Origin: Cladophialophora immunda | Lineage: Eukaryota > Ascomycota > Eurotiomycetes > Chaetothyriales > Herpotrichiellaceae | Assembly (NCBI RefSeq): GCF_000835495.1 | Contig: NW_015622542.1 | Coordinates: forward strand, 4,114,485 to 4,178,484 | Reading direction: 5' to 3' | Length of the DNA: 64,000 bases | Shown here: positions 34,938 to 45,200 of the stretch, piece by piece | Layout of the letters: every line of letters begins with the position of its first letter | Numbering within the stretch: position 1 is the first letter of the stretch | Notes under the pieces: model-generated | Seen by the model: only the letters and a program-made list of their open reading frames with translations | Told to the model about the DNA's origin: nothing | The model's database searches: none | Program-made: the position numbers and the translations under genes

Positions 34938-36401
34938 ATGTCTCAATCCTCTTCTCAGAGTCCAGATAGCTGGATCGGCACCTTCTGCAACCTGGTCGGC
35001 CATGAATATTTTGCAGAAGTCAGTGAAGATTTCATCGAGGACGATTTCAACCTGACGGGATTGCAAGCTCAGGTGCCCATGTACAAGGATGCACTGGAAA
35101 TGATACTTGACGTGGAGCCGTCAGAGACCAACTCGTCTGCTCTGTCAGAAGAGGAGGAAGAGGAAGAGGAGGAGGAAGATGATGGCCTTCTGGGGGACGA
35201 ATTGGACGAGCCAGCTGCGAATCAAAACGGGGCGTCGAGGCGACAATCTGGCGGCCCGGCTGGCGGCAGAAGACATGGTCGGACCTCATCTGATACTTCT
35301 GTCATTGAGTCGTCCGCGGAACTCCTGTATGGTCTGATACATGCTCGATACATCACCTCAAGACCTGGGATTCAACAAATGATGGAGAAATACGAACTGT
35401 CGCATTTTGGCTTCTGCCCTCGGGTATATTGTGCTGGAGCAAAAGTGTTACCGGTCGGTCTAACGGACACCCCAGGGCAGCAGACGGTCAAACTCTTTTG
35501 TCCAAGCTGTCTGGACGTCTACACCCCGCCGAATTCTAGGTTTCAGGCGGTCGACGGTGCCTTTTTCGGCACGACGTTTCCATGCCTCTTCTTCATGTCC
35601 TATCCAGATCTGGACGTTGCTCCAGTCAAGAAACGAAACCCTCGAGATCCCGGTGGCCAGGGAAATGATGACCTCGAAGGCACATTAAGTCCCAACGAAG
35701 TGAATGCCACGCGAGGAGGAATAACGGCCAGTCGAAGCTCAAGCTTAACATTACCTCAAGCCCCACCGATTCCTGGCATCACATCAGCGAAGGACGAGAA
35801 GACATCTGCATCCGCAGTTGCTCAAAACGCGCTACCTCCACAACCAGCAACTATCAATGGAATCGCCACGCACAACCTTGCACCAGGTTTAGGCAAGGGC
35901 AAAATCTATGAGCCCAGAATTTACGGCTTCAAAGTATCGGAACGAGCGAAGAGCGGCCCGCGGATGCGCTGGCTTCGGTCTAAACCTCTGGACATCAATG
36001 AGCTTGACGAAGCAAGACTATGGCACGAACGATATGGCGGCACCGTGGATGGTGATCCCGATGAGGAAATGCGGCGTGTGCCAGGAGGGATACAGGACAA
36101 CGAAGACGATGATGAAGAGGAAGAGGAGGAGGGGGAGGAAGAGGAAGGCGAAGGTGGCGGTGGAGAAGTCGCTGACCAGGACGGAGATGCGATTATGGCC
36201 ACCCAGGGGCAGAATCAAGCACCCCTCACTCAAACCAGCCAACGGGCCAAGTCAAAACGAGAACCTGATGCCGATGGAGACGCACTGATGGCCAGTCAAA
36301 GTCAAGGCGGTAGTCGAGGCAAGTCTCGGCGAAAGCCAGGGACAAGGGGTCAGGGAGTCGACGTCTCCGTGCAACAAACGGGAGAGGGAAATTGGATATG
36401 A
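34938..36401 (+). CDS. ckb1: Casein kinase II regulatory (beta) subunit with long acidic tail
   Basis: Regulatory subunit of the CK2 tetramer; it dimerises through a zinc finger and docks catalytic alpha subunits. It is a single exon of 487 aa. The N-terminus has DSWIGTFCNLVGHEYF and EDFIEDDFNLTGL. An insertion rich in Glu/Asp (about 66-85) precedes the conserved ELLYGLIHARYI (~127). The zinc-finger cysteines occur as CPRVYC (~160-165) and CPSC (~188-191), and the core ends FGTTFPCLFFMSYPDL (~225). The rest, some 255 residues, is extra: Ser/Pro-rich, then a patch LARLWHERYG-like around 355-365, then a long acidic run (EDDDEEEEEEGEEEEGEGG) and a basic end. Typical CK2-beta proteins are 215-280 aa, though filamentous fungal forms are longer. 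The ATG at 34938 begins the conserved N-terminus. Confidence 0.92.
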   Translation: MSQSSSQSPDSWIGTFCNLVGHEYFAEVSEDFIEDDFNLTGLQAQVPMYKDALEMILDVEPSETNSSALSEEEEEEEEEEDDGLLGDELDEPAANQNGASRRQSGGPAGGRRHGRTSSDTSVIESSAELLYGLIHARYITSRPGIQQMMEKYELSHFGFCPRVYCAGAKVLPVGLTDTPGQQTVKLFCPSCLDVYTPPNSRFQAVDGAFFGTTFPCLFFMSYPDLDVAPVKKRNPRDPGGQGNDDLEGTLSPNEVNATRGGITASRSSSLTLPQAPPIPGITSAKDEKTSASAVAQNALPPQPATINGIATHNLAPGLGKGKIYEPRIYGFKVSERAKSGPRMRWLRSKPLDINELDEARLWHERYGGTVDGDPDEEMRRVPGGIQDNEDDDEEEEEEGEEEEGEGGGGEVADQDGDAIMATQGQNQAPLTQTSQRAKSKREPDADGDALMASQSQGGSRGKSRRKPGTRGQGVDVSVQQTGEGNWI

Positions 36402-37300
36402 TCATGGCAGCAAACGAAGGTGACGGACGACGATGCAGACGACGAAAACAAGATTGAATGAGAAGGGGTGCCCCCTCCAAAGCCGGACGGCGCAAGAGTG
36501 AGCATACCAACCGACGTTGTCGATGAAATGAATATGGAAAGAAGTGTGTCTTTGACTAGCAGCCCAGCAAAGCATCTACTCTGACAATTCTAGTGGTTCC
36601 CTCGCGGACGGCCTTACCCAGCAGCATGGAGTTCCCAGGCCGCCCTTGAGGATCATTGCGAGTATGCGGGGGCATCTGAATAGGGGGATACAGGTCCAAG
36701 GTTTCACGTTCTTTGCTCGATTCACCACCTGTTCATCACACGCAAGCTCAAAGCTCGCTCGAGATCAGTGCAATAGGAGGAAGGATCTGCGGCCGGCAAC
36801 AGCCGCAGCCAACGGCAGAACTGGTATGGAGACCGGCGTGCTAGAAATCATGGAACAACCACGGCCAACGACAGGCAGACAGCAGCACAGGAGGAGTAAT
36901 GGGAGATGAATTGACATCCAGGATCGATGACGGGGAGCAAGCGGACGAGACAGCGCTGGTTGATTTGGGATATTGAATTCTGGCAGGAGGCAGACGTGTT
37001 GTTATTACACATAGTGGACAAGGGCAGTATCTGGCATCTACCCTCCTACACATCCCATCTGCTTCGCTTCTTCACTTCTGCTCTATCCTTGGTGTTGATC
37101 TGTCTTTGCGTTGCTTCCCACAATCCGCTTTTGATCACACACACACGCACAAAAAGAAAAGGCCAAACCCCCCGGGGAGCAAAAACTTAAGCACGAAGCA
37201 GCTCAACTCTGGTTCGTGATAAGCGAAACTCGCCCCCGAAGGGGTTGGTTTTTCTCGGCCGGTTTTACTACGGGTTATCTTTACTGCGGGTAATATATAA
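36402..37300. other. Intergenic, CK2-beta gene to HET relic
   Basis: This 899-bp stretch has no supported gene. The last part (37240-37300) is AT-rich with the similar units ttactacggg and ttactgcggg and a tatataa motif directly before the HET-like frame opens. It may mark the break where the 5' half of the HET gene was lost. Confidence 0.45.
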
Positions 37301-38250
37301 GTTGAGTCGACGACACTTCCACAAGACAAGGTCTTTTCAACACTGAGCATCGCATCCGAGGACCAGCATACATCATTCCACATCCGCCAAACGGGCTGCG
37401 GCAGGGATTTTCCTGCAATCGACTATAACAAGCCTGTTTCTCTCGTGTTTCAAGACTTCTTGAAGCAGACTATCAACCAGGAGCGCACGCTAGATTGTCT
37501 CTGCATTCTTCAGGACAGAAGTATCCATGCCGCGGATCTGCCCTCATGGGCTATCGACCTACGCGTCGACGTTCCCCGATACCGTATGAAAGCCCCGGTC
37601 CCGGCCAGCTTCAAGCGATATACGAAGCTGAGCCAGGACTTCAATGATCATGGCATTCTCGTGTGCCGTGGCTCGCGATTCGCCAGCATTGTTTCGATCA
37701 GCGCAGACGGCAGTCCCTCAGTTCCGCAGTCTCGCGACAGTTTCGACAGCGACAATCTTACTGTGGTGAGAAGGGAACATAATGGAGACCTTTCTCCGGT
37801 CCTGCAAGACGTCCTCGAGGCTCCAAAGCGCTCGGAGACCGTTCGTATTCCTGCTGCGCCACTTTCAAGTTCTCAAAACACATTGATCGTATCCAAAAGG
37901 ATTGCAAATACACACGGCGGCAACTGTCTCTAGAGGCAGACGTAAAGTCGTCTCCGCGTTGTCAGGAACCTCTTTATGCTTTTGTGTCGAGCTTGACGAA
38001 TGATGGAGATGTTTTGGTGCAGTTAGACGACTCCGATTGCTTCTTTGTGATGCGGGAAACCACCGATGGACGATTCGCCCTCCTGGGGCCCGCGATTGTC
38101 TTCGAGCCCACGACTTTCTGGAGGGGAGAATTTCTGACACAGGGATTAAGCCGATATAACCCTGTCCAAGGATATCAATATATTCGGCCTCTATTGTCTA
38201 TGCACCAAAGGGATTACAGTCGCCCCCAAGAAGAGTTTCTTCTTGTCTGA
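37301..38250 (+). pseudogene. Truncated, frameshifted HET-type (heterokaryon incompatibility) gene relic
   Basis: C-terminal part of a HET-domain self/non-self recognition protein. The first frame opens at 37301 after a stop and reads DKVFSTLSIASE, then VFQDFLKQTINQERTLDCLCIL and LPSWAIDLR, the usual DKVF-GLLG and LPSW-PDW landmarks downstream of a HET domain. It stops at 37933. The end of the family continues in another frame to 38250: EPLYAFVSSLTNDGDVLVQL, then FFVMRETTDGRFALLGPAIVF and FLTQG. The same landmarks occur in the same order in the HET gene at the right edge (DKVFGLLG, LPSWVPDW, GDHIVILKGG, PFVLRK). The amino-terminal HET domain is absent upstream and no intron explains the frame change, which lies between about 37760 and 37930. 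It converges on the JmjC gene with a 94-bp gap. Confidence 0.72.
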
Positions 38251-38344
38251 ACGAGGGTGTAGGACTGAAAATTTTCAGTTCAGAAGCCAGTAGATAGCAT
38301 AATTTGATTGACACTCTCACATTTTCATACTGCCGGCTTCAGGC

Positions 38345-39460
38345 TCATCGGAACCACCAATTGACGCTGGCTGTGACACCATCGCCAACCCCTTTGACAC
38401 TGTGCCACCACCCTTTGGGGGTAAAGAGTGCCTCACCGAGTCTGAGCGTCGTCTGTATGCCATGGACCCCGACAAGGTCGCTGTAAATGCTGGAAGGATC
38501 CCAGATGGCATCGTGCAGCGCCGCTTTCTGTGGCCCGACCATCATCTCCTCGCCCCTGATGGCGGTGGAGAACGAAGTCGAGGTCGGAGATAACTTCGTG
38601 ATGACCTCGTGATACAAAGCGTCGCCGATCTCTGGAGGCAAGAGACGAATAGTCTTTTGGCCCGCCAGTTGGATGAACAAGTTCGGGTTCGGATCGCGGT
38701 GTAATGGGGTGTAGGTTGGCGGACGACCGAGCCAGAGGGACGATGCGTAGATGTCGCCTTTTATGGTGCCACGGGAAGACGAGGGGGGGCGAAGCAGCTT
38801 GGGGATGGGGACGTCGGATTGCATTGATTCCGGGAGAGAGGAGAGGTCGCATTGCGCGAGGTAGATTGACATATCACGGTCAAGTTGGGAAGTGTTGGTG
38901 GGGTTTGTTGTCGGTGGTCTGGCAAGATACGCGATCAGGATCTTCAAGGGGGCGGTGATGCGCTCGAATCCCTCGTTCTCCGCGTCAATGCTGCCGGGCG
39001 GGAGAACTGATAAAGCGTCTCTGGTGGTTATCTCCAACGGCACAAATGTGGATTCATGCTCTGACCAGAATGAGGTCCGCAGCTCAGACGAGCGAGGCAC
39101 GTTGATCCAATCGCCGGGTCGACCTTCTTCGACATCCCCGTCCGTGATGACGGAGGGGGAACCGAAAAGATCAAAGTCCGGGTTGCCGTCGTGGATGAAC
39201 CATTTCGAGCAGGCCGGAGGGAGATGCGTTCTTGAGCGAGGGAGCCGGACTGGCAGATTCCGCTTGTACGCCTGTTCGAACACCCCCGTATCCCGCGAGG
39301 GGAGGATAGGGACCTCCCGTATGGTGCCCTTGGCGTGGCTCGCGATGGAGGACCCGAATCGACGACGAGGCACGGGCAGCAGTGAAGAGGATGAGGCAAC
39401 GGTGGGCGGGGGTCGTCTAAGAGCTGAACAGGCCCTTGTCCGGAGGGCGAGCCATGGCAT
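38345..39460 (-). CDS. JmjC/cupin_8-type Fe(II)/2-oxoglutarate oxygenase, probably mitochondrial
   Basis: Predicted dioxygenase of the JmjC hydroxylase class (relatives of TYW5/FIH-like enzymes rather than histone demethylases); substrate unknown. It is a single exon of 371 aa. The first ~45 residues are Arg/Ser/Ala-rich with no acids (MPWLALRTRACSALRRPPPT), a likely mitochondrial presequence. Core features are MSIYLAQCDLSSLPESMQSD, the iron-binding HxD in PLHRDPNPNLFIQLAGQKTI (His254, Asp256), the distal His353 in GWWHSVKG, and an end in SVNWWFR. All three metal ligands are present, so it should be active. Ser/Pro-rich loops separate the blocks. No zinc finger or histone-reader domain is present. 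The start at 39460 begins the presequence. It is divergent from the monooxygenase gene across 430 bp. Confidence 0.83.
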   Translation of the reverse strand: MPWLALRTRACSALRRPPPTVASSSSLLPVPRRRFGSSIASHAKGTIREVPILPSRDTGVFEQAYKRNLPVRLPRSRTHLPPACSKWFIHDGNPDFDLFGSPSVITDGDVEEGRPGDWINVPRSSELRTSFWSEHESTFVPLEITTRDALSVLPPGSIDAENEGFERITAPLKILIAYLARPPTTNPTNTSQLDRDMSIYLAQCDLSSLPESMQSDVPIPKLLRPPSSSRGTIKGDIYASSLWLGRPPTYTPLHRDPNPNLFIQLAGQKTIRLLPPEIGDALYHEVITKLSPTSTSFSTAIRGEEMMVGPQKAALHDAIWDPSSIYSDLVGVHGIQTTLRLGEALFTPKGWWHSVKGVGDGVTASVNWWFR

Positions 39461-39890
39461 CTGATGGTCTCTACGGACACCAGCTCGGATTTCGTATTCT
39501 TCCTCGTATTCTTGCTCGTGTAGGTTGAAAAAGGGAGGTGGATGGAACTCGTCAGGGTGAGAACCAAGAACCTCGGCGGGCGCAGCTCATTCGGCGTGAG
39601 ATGGCGCGACACGAGCGACACGAGCGACACAATAAACTGCGGGTTGCCTGATCTGTCACTCCCCCTCCACCACCAATAATACCTAATGACAGTATAACAG
39701 TGCATCGTTTCTCACTCATTTGCTGCTGAGCAGTAGACAGTCGAGAAGCCTGTCGGCATCTCCTGCGATTCCTCTGCTTTCTTCTTTACACATACACACC
39801 CTCTCTCCAGTGGCCTCGAGACACTACCCCTCGGATTCTACAGCATTGATACCCTCCGCGTCTCACTGATTATTCTACTGTCCTGCAACC
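39461..39890. promoter_or_regulatory. Divergent upstream region, JmjC oxygenase / flavin monooxygenase
   Basis: This 430-bp stretch separates two outward-facing start codons and should carry both promoters. A short gacacgagc repeat occurs near 39608-39631 and a CT-rich tract near 39795-39810. No factor-binding site is claimed. Confidence 0.45.
39608..39631. repeat. CGACACGAG 9-mer tandem repeat in the shared promoter
   Basis: Nearly three tandem copies of a cgacacgag unit lie in the intergenic sequence just upstream of the JmjC start. Confidence 0.7.
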
Positions 39891-41849
39891 ATGACTGGTG
39901 CTCGCGTCGACCGCATCCGCCATGGCGGCCCGGCCAACAAGCCTGGCTACACCTTCTATCCGGTCCTAATCATCGGCGCCGGCGAGTCTGGCATTGCCAT
40001 GGGCTGCCGACTGCGTCAGGTCCTGGGCTTCGATCAATTCCGCATCTTTGAGCGGAGGTCTGCATTGGGAGGCACATGGCACACCAATCAGTATCCCGGT
40101 ATTGCTTGCGATGTGTAAGTTGCTCTTGCCCTGTGTCTGTTTCTCTATGGATTGGCCCATTCAAATCTAACGACGTCCCCGGAGAGGGAAAACAGCCCGG
40201 CCATCATGTACTCGTTCTCCTTCGCCCAAAACCCTCACTGGACGTCCCTGTTCCCCTCCGGGCCCGAGATCATCCAGTACCTCTACGATGTGTGCGAGAA
40301 GTTCGAGATCCTGGACAAGATCCAGTTCGACACCTCGGTCAAGGGCATGCGCTGGCTCGACGATGTCGAAGAGTGGGAGGTCGAGCTGGACCACCTCGCC
40401 CCGGGGATAGGTGATCTGTCCACCCGGGAAAGGCAGGCGCTGGAGAAAGAGAACGGCCCCAACTCCAAGACAGTACTGCGCACAGAGATCGTGCGAGCGA
40501 AGGTCGTCTGCAGCGCGGTGGGCGGCCTGGTCGAGCCGAAACCACCTCTAGACGTCCCCGGGTTTGATACCTTTGAAGGCGAAATCGTCCACACGGCGCG
40601 CTGGAACCCCGACCTCAATGTCCGGGGCAAAGATGTCATTGTCATCGGTACGGGCTGCTCGGCAGGGCAGGTCGTGCCTCAGCTTGTGAAGCCCGAATAC
40701 GGCGCCAAACACCTCACGCAGCTGATGCGCTCGCCGCCTTGGGCCGTGCAATTCCTCCCTCCCGCAGCCAAGGAGTTCTGGAAGAAATGGATCCCCTTGT
40801 TCTCCACGTATGTGCCGGGCTTCCAGAACGGGCTGCGCAAGTTGATGTTCGCCATGAGCGAGCTCGAGTTCGTCGAGCTGTTCACGCCCAGTGAGGCCGC
40901 GAGGCAGCGCCGGAAGAAGAAGGCCGCCGAGCTCCTGGCGTACCTCCACAAGACGGTGCCGGAGGAGTACCACGAGATCATGACGCCAGACTACGAAGTG
41001 TTCTGCAAGCGACGAGTTGTGGATGAAGGGTGGTACCAATCCCTCGCCCTGCCGAACGTGGAGATCACCACGCTCCCCATCACGTCCATCCAGCCGCGGT
41101 CGGTGACCCTGGGACCGGGTCGTCTCTATCCGCCCATGTCCAAGACCGACTCCAAGGCGCCCACTGAGCAGCGCACGGTTCCCGCGGACGTCATCATCAT
41201 GGCCAACGGCTACGAGACCAACCAGTGGCTGCACCCGCTGGACGTGACGGGCCGCCACGGGCGGTCTCTGTACAAGACGTGGGACGAGCGAGGCGGCGCG
41301 CAGGCGTACCTGGGCACCGCGATGGACGGGTTCCCCAACTTCTTCATGATCTTCGGCCCCAACACGGCGACGGGCCACAGCTCGGTGATCCTCGCGAGCG
41401 AGAACATGGTCAACTACGCGCTGAAGTTTATCGGGCCCATCCTGCGCGGCGACGTCGACACCGCCGAGGTCAAGGAGAGCGCCGAGCGCCAGTGGACCGC
41501 CGACCTGCAGCGCGAGCTGCGCCAGAGCGTCTTCATGTCCGGCGGCTGCGTCAACTGGTACACCGACGCCGCCAAAGGGTGGAACGCCACCGTCTACCCA
41601 CGCACCCAGGTCGACTTCACCCTCCGCTGCATGTTCCCCGTCTGGCGCCACTGGGACCTCAAGTACACCACAAAGGGCCGCTTCAAGCTCGCCGCCTCCC
41701 GCGCCCTCCGCGCCCTCGGCCTCGTCGGCCTGGTCTGGGCCATCGTCTTCACGAGGAAGCACGGCCTGCAGAGATCCAAGGACCTCCTCCGCGAGCTGCT
41801 CAGGAACGGGCTGGAGGGGATCCGGGGTGTGTTGCTGAGGAGCAGATAG
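39891..41849 (+). CDS. Class B flavin monooxygenase (Baeyer-Villiger type), membrane-anchored
   Basis: FAD- and NADPH-dependent monooxygenase that inserts oxygen into ketones or hydroxylates heteroatoms; substrate not predictable. Exons are 39891-40114 and 40196-41849, with an 81-bp intron (gtaagt...aacag), giving 625 aa. The FAD-binding Rossmann motif is IIGAGESG (~27), followed by GGTWHTNQYPGIACD. The intron junction gives VPAIMYSFSFAQNPHW, as in Baeyer-Villiger enzymes. FEGEIVHTARWNPD approximates the BVMO fingerprint FxGxxxHxxxW, though the final Pro is replaced. A second nucleotide-binding motif is VIGTGCSAGQ, and IIMANGYETNQWL follows. A C-terminal hydrophobic segment (RALGLVGLVWAIVF) with flanking basics could anchor it to the ER. 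It has no biosynthetic-cluster partners, so a housekeeping or xenobiotic role is as likely as secondary metabolism. Confidence 0.88.
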
Positions 41850-42292
41850 TTGGCGTCCTAGGCGGGGGTTACGGATGTCCCCTGGCCGGTATACATGGAG
41901 ATCACCATGGAAAATTAGATGTAAGGGGCTAGATATGAGGTGCATTTGTCGGTCTAATCACACGGGAGTCATTCTGCTATTCTTTCGATATTCCATGGAT
42001 GCAAGGCGACAACGCGGAGGCCAGAGCCCCCTGTTCGACTGCGGGAAAATTAAAATCAGTTTCGTCCGACGATGCGCTCTATTCACATATCATTATTTCA
42101 TGCTTCAGGCGTAGCAATGGTTATCACCCGTGCAATACGCCCTTTTCTCTATCTCTATGTACAACCAACCCCTTTTTTGCGCATACCAGACCTTCGTGGA
42201 CAAGAAGATAATACAGTCGGGAACTCACCCAGGCTCCAACGCGTTTTCCGTGCTCGGACACCTTGCAACATTCTCACTCACGAGATCATGTA
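41850..42292. other. Convergent intergenic region, monooxygenase and sorting nexin
   Basis: This 443-bp stretch lies between two facing stop codons. Nothing beyond presumed 3' ends is seen. Confidence 0.6.
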
Positions 42293-45200
42293 TCAGGAGA
42301 AGCCCCCTTTCTTTGCAGGATCAAACAGCACCCCGACGATCTCGTCGAGAATCGTAAAGGCAAGGTGCTGATTGAGTCGTGCGTTGTTCATGGTGGCCGT
42401 GATTCTTCTGGCGGCAGCTTGTGCATTGGCTCTGCCCACCACGTTGCCAGCTAGGTCGGGAATCAGAGTGGCCAACATCAGCGCCGCCTCTGACTTTGTT
42501 TTCTTCTTCTCCACGGCTGTTCGTGGCTTCGCCTCTCTTAGTTTGCCACCTCCCGGCCACATTGTTTCCTTGATCATGTCAATGTACTTGAGGAGTGATT
42601 CCTCTTGTACAAAACCATTGAAGATTTCGCGAATCTTGCGTTCAATGGTCCCTCCGAGTAGCTGATGGAGGACCACTATCACGGCACGGCCACGAAGCCA
42701 GTTGTTCCCTCGATTCAGCTCAAAGGTCTCGAGAAAAATGTCACAGATTGGCTTCACAAAGGGTTCCAGTTCCTTATCCTCAAAAGCTGCCAACTCGGCC
42801 TCAGCTTCCGCCACCGGGCCAGGTTCCAGAGGGACAATGTCGGCCTGATTCATTCCCAGCTGATTCGTGGCAGCCGAGATCAGGTTCTGCCCGGCTACCG
42901 ACAGCTGATCCAGGACCGACACATTACCCAAGAACTCATCCATGCCCTCGGTGACAGAGTTGTAAATCCGAGTCACGATATCTTGTGCGTTGGACTCTTT
43001 ACTCGTGTCCTGCTGTGATTTGATGCTTGACTGTGAGAGAAATGAGCGCAGTTCTCTGCTTCGACACACGTCTGGCATTTGGAGGAGTTGCTGCAAGTAA
43101 TGCTCAAGTGCGAGCCGCCGGTTCTGCAGGAATTGCTTTTGAAGCTTCATTACAACCCTCCTTCTCGGAAACTCGAGATTCCTCGTCGAAGGGTATCTGC
43201 GTCGTAGCCGTTGATGTAATTCATGGAATTCGGAATATCGTCGAGGAATCGCCCACACTGCGGCCGGCATTTGGTCGCCAGCCTGCCTCTGCACTTCGAT
43301 AACATACAACGCGAATTCTCGCCCGTCGTCTTCTTTTCCCACTACAACAGACTTGATAGAGATGCTGGATCGACCATACAAACTGTTGTCGCTTTCTTGG
43401 ACTATATATTGCTGGCGCTGGAGCTCCTTCCGACGGATTTCCCTCTGGAGACTTGATTTGGATTTGTTCAAAATCCGCAGCTCTGCGACATTGTTTGTTA
43501 GCTCAGCCTTGCGAGTCAAGGTGTCCACCACCGATTCCTGGGCTACCAGGCGCTCTATATCGTTATTAAGAGCTGAGATCGCTTCGGCGAGGCCGAGATC
43601 TCCTGGTGCTGCCTCGTGGATCTCATCTTCGTCTCCATTGTCCCCCTTACTGTCGTCATTGTCGACATATTCATCCTCAATGAACTTTTCCTCGTCGGGA
43701 AAGAGATCATTGTCGGTGAATACGCCGATACGGGAGGAAGTATTGACAAGGCCGAGAGTTGCCAAGCTAGGTTTGGGTCTGTTGGCCTGCTCAGCGCCGG
43801 GGATATCGAGGGAGCTGCGGGGCGAGTCGATCTTGGAAGATTTGGTCGCCGACACTGGGGAACCAAAAAGTGTATCGTCATCGTAGCCCATGGTCTCGTC
43901 CATCGGGCTGTCCGTCATGATATTGTTCATAGCTGCCTCCATGTTCTCAATGACCTGACGCTGGTCTAGGGAATCACCATTCAATGACTCGTGTCCAAGG
44001 CTGTGGGTGGAATGTGCCAATGGGTCAGTGTCATAACCGTCGTCGAACAATGGGGTGGAACCGCTAGACCGTTTGGCAAAATCTCCATCGTCAAATAGCT
44101 TGGTAGAGGCCAGGCTTCGAACATCCGACGAGGACACCGCAGCTCGCCTCAGATCTTTGTTCCGCGTCGCAAGTTGTGAGCTGGTTCTCGTCATAGAAGG
44201 AGTCTGGGTTAGGGTTCTCGTAGTATCAGCCCCAACCTGCCCGTTCGCCTCGGCAAGATTACCCGTGCTCTGCTGGCGCGGGCGCGCGGCGGCTGCGTCG
44301 GCGGAAGCTAGAAATTTGTAGTAGAGATCGGATTTCCTAAAGTTTGGTAGATGTCGTGTTTCCAACTCTTCCAAGACTGCGGACTGAGCGGCCAGGACGG
44401 CAGTTCTAGCAGCTCGGTATTGTTGAGGAGTTGCTTTCCGGCCGGCGGCCAAGAACGCTTTGATGGCGTCCTTGGACTCTTGTGGGATGTTCAGTTCTTC
44501 CTTTAGCATGTATTTTTCACTAATTTGAGCGATGTCCATACGATCTGCATCGGTCCAACTTTGTTGAATACCTGGATTCAACTCGTCCCCAAAATCATCC
44601 TCGAGGGGATTGCGGAAGCCGTCGACCACCACCCAAAACTGGACCAGAGACATACGATTCTGACGATCCATATATTCCATGAAATACGACAGCCCCGAAG
44701 CAGTGTGCATGATCTCCACCATGGTCCATTCGCGCGGCTTCGAAGCAGGAATGGGCCGCGAGTCGAGCGGCGGTGTCACCGCCTGCGGAACGGGTCCAGT
44801 CTGAGTGAGTTTCGCAATCTTTTGGTCCAGTACGCGTTTGGCCATTTCCAACCTTCGCAAATAAACGGGATCCTGACCTTCAACCAGGCTCTCGCGCTGA
44901 ATCTGGCTGGCGACGGAGCTCCGAAATCGCCGAGCATCCGACAGGTTCTTGGTTTTGCGTATGGCTCTAACAAATCGCTCAAAAGCACGTTCGCTGTCAT
45001 TGGGTGCTAGACGGGGCAGCTCTTGGCCGGTCTTGCTTCTGGGGATCGGAGACGCATGCTGATCCAAAGCCGCTCTCATTCTGCGCACGGTCTTTCTGTC
45101 TTGTAACGTGGTGCGGCCATAAGCTTCGATTATTTGATTCCATGTGTCCGGATCAGATAGCAACTGCATGATTGGAAACAGGACGGCACCGGCGACAATT

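Noticed and set aside
40548..41945. 465-codon open frame antisense to the flavin monooxygenase
   Set aside because: Mirror of a strongly biased, GC-rich coding sequence; Val/Gly/His/Asp-rich and without domain, a typical shadow frame.
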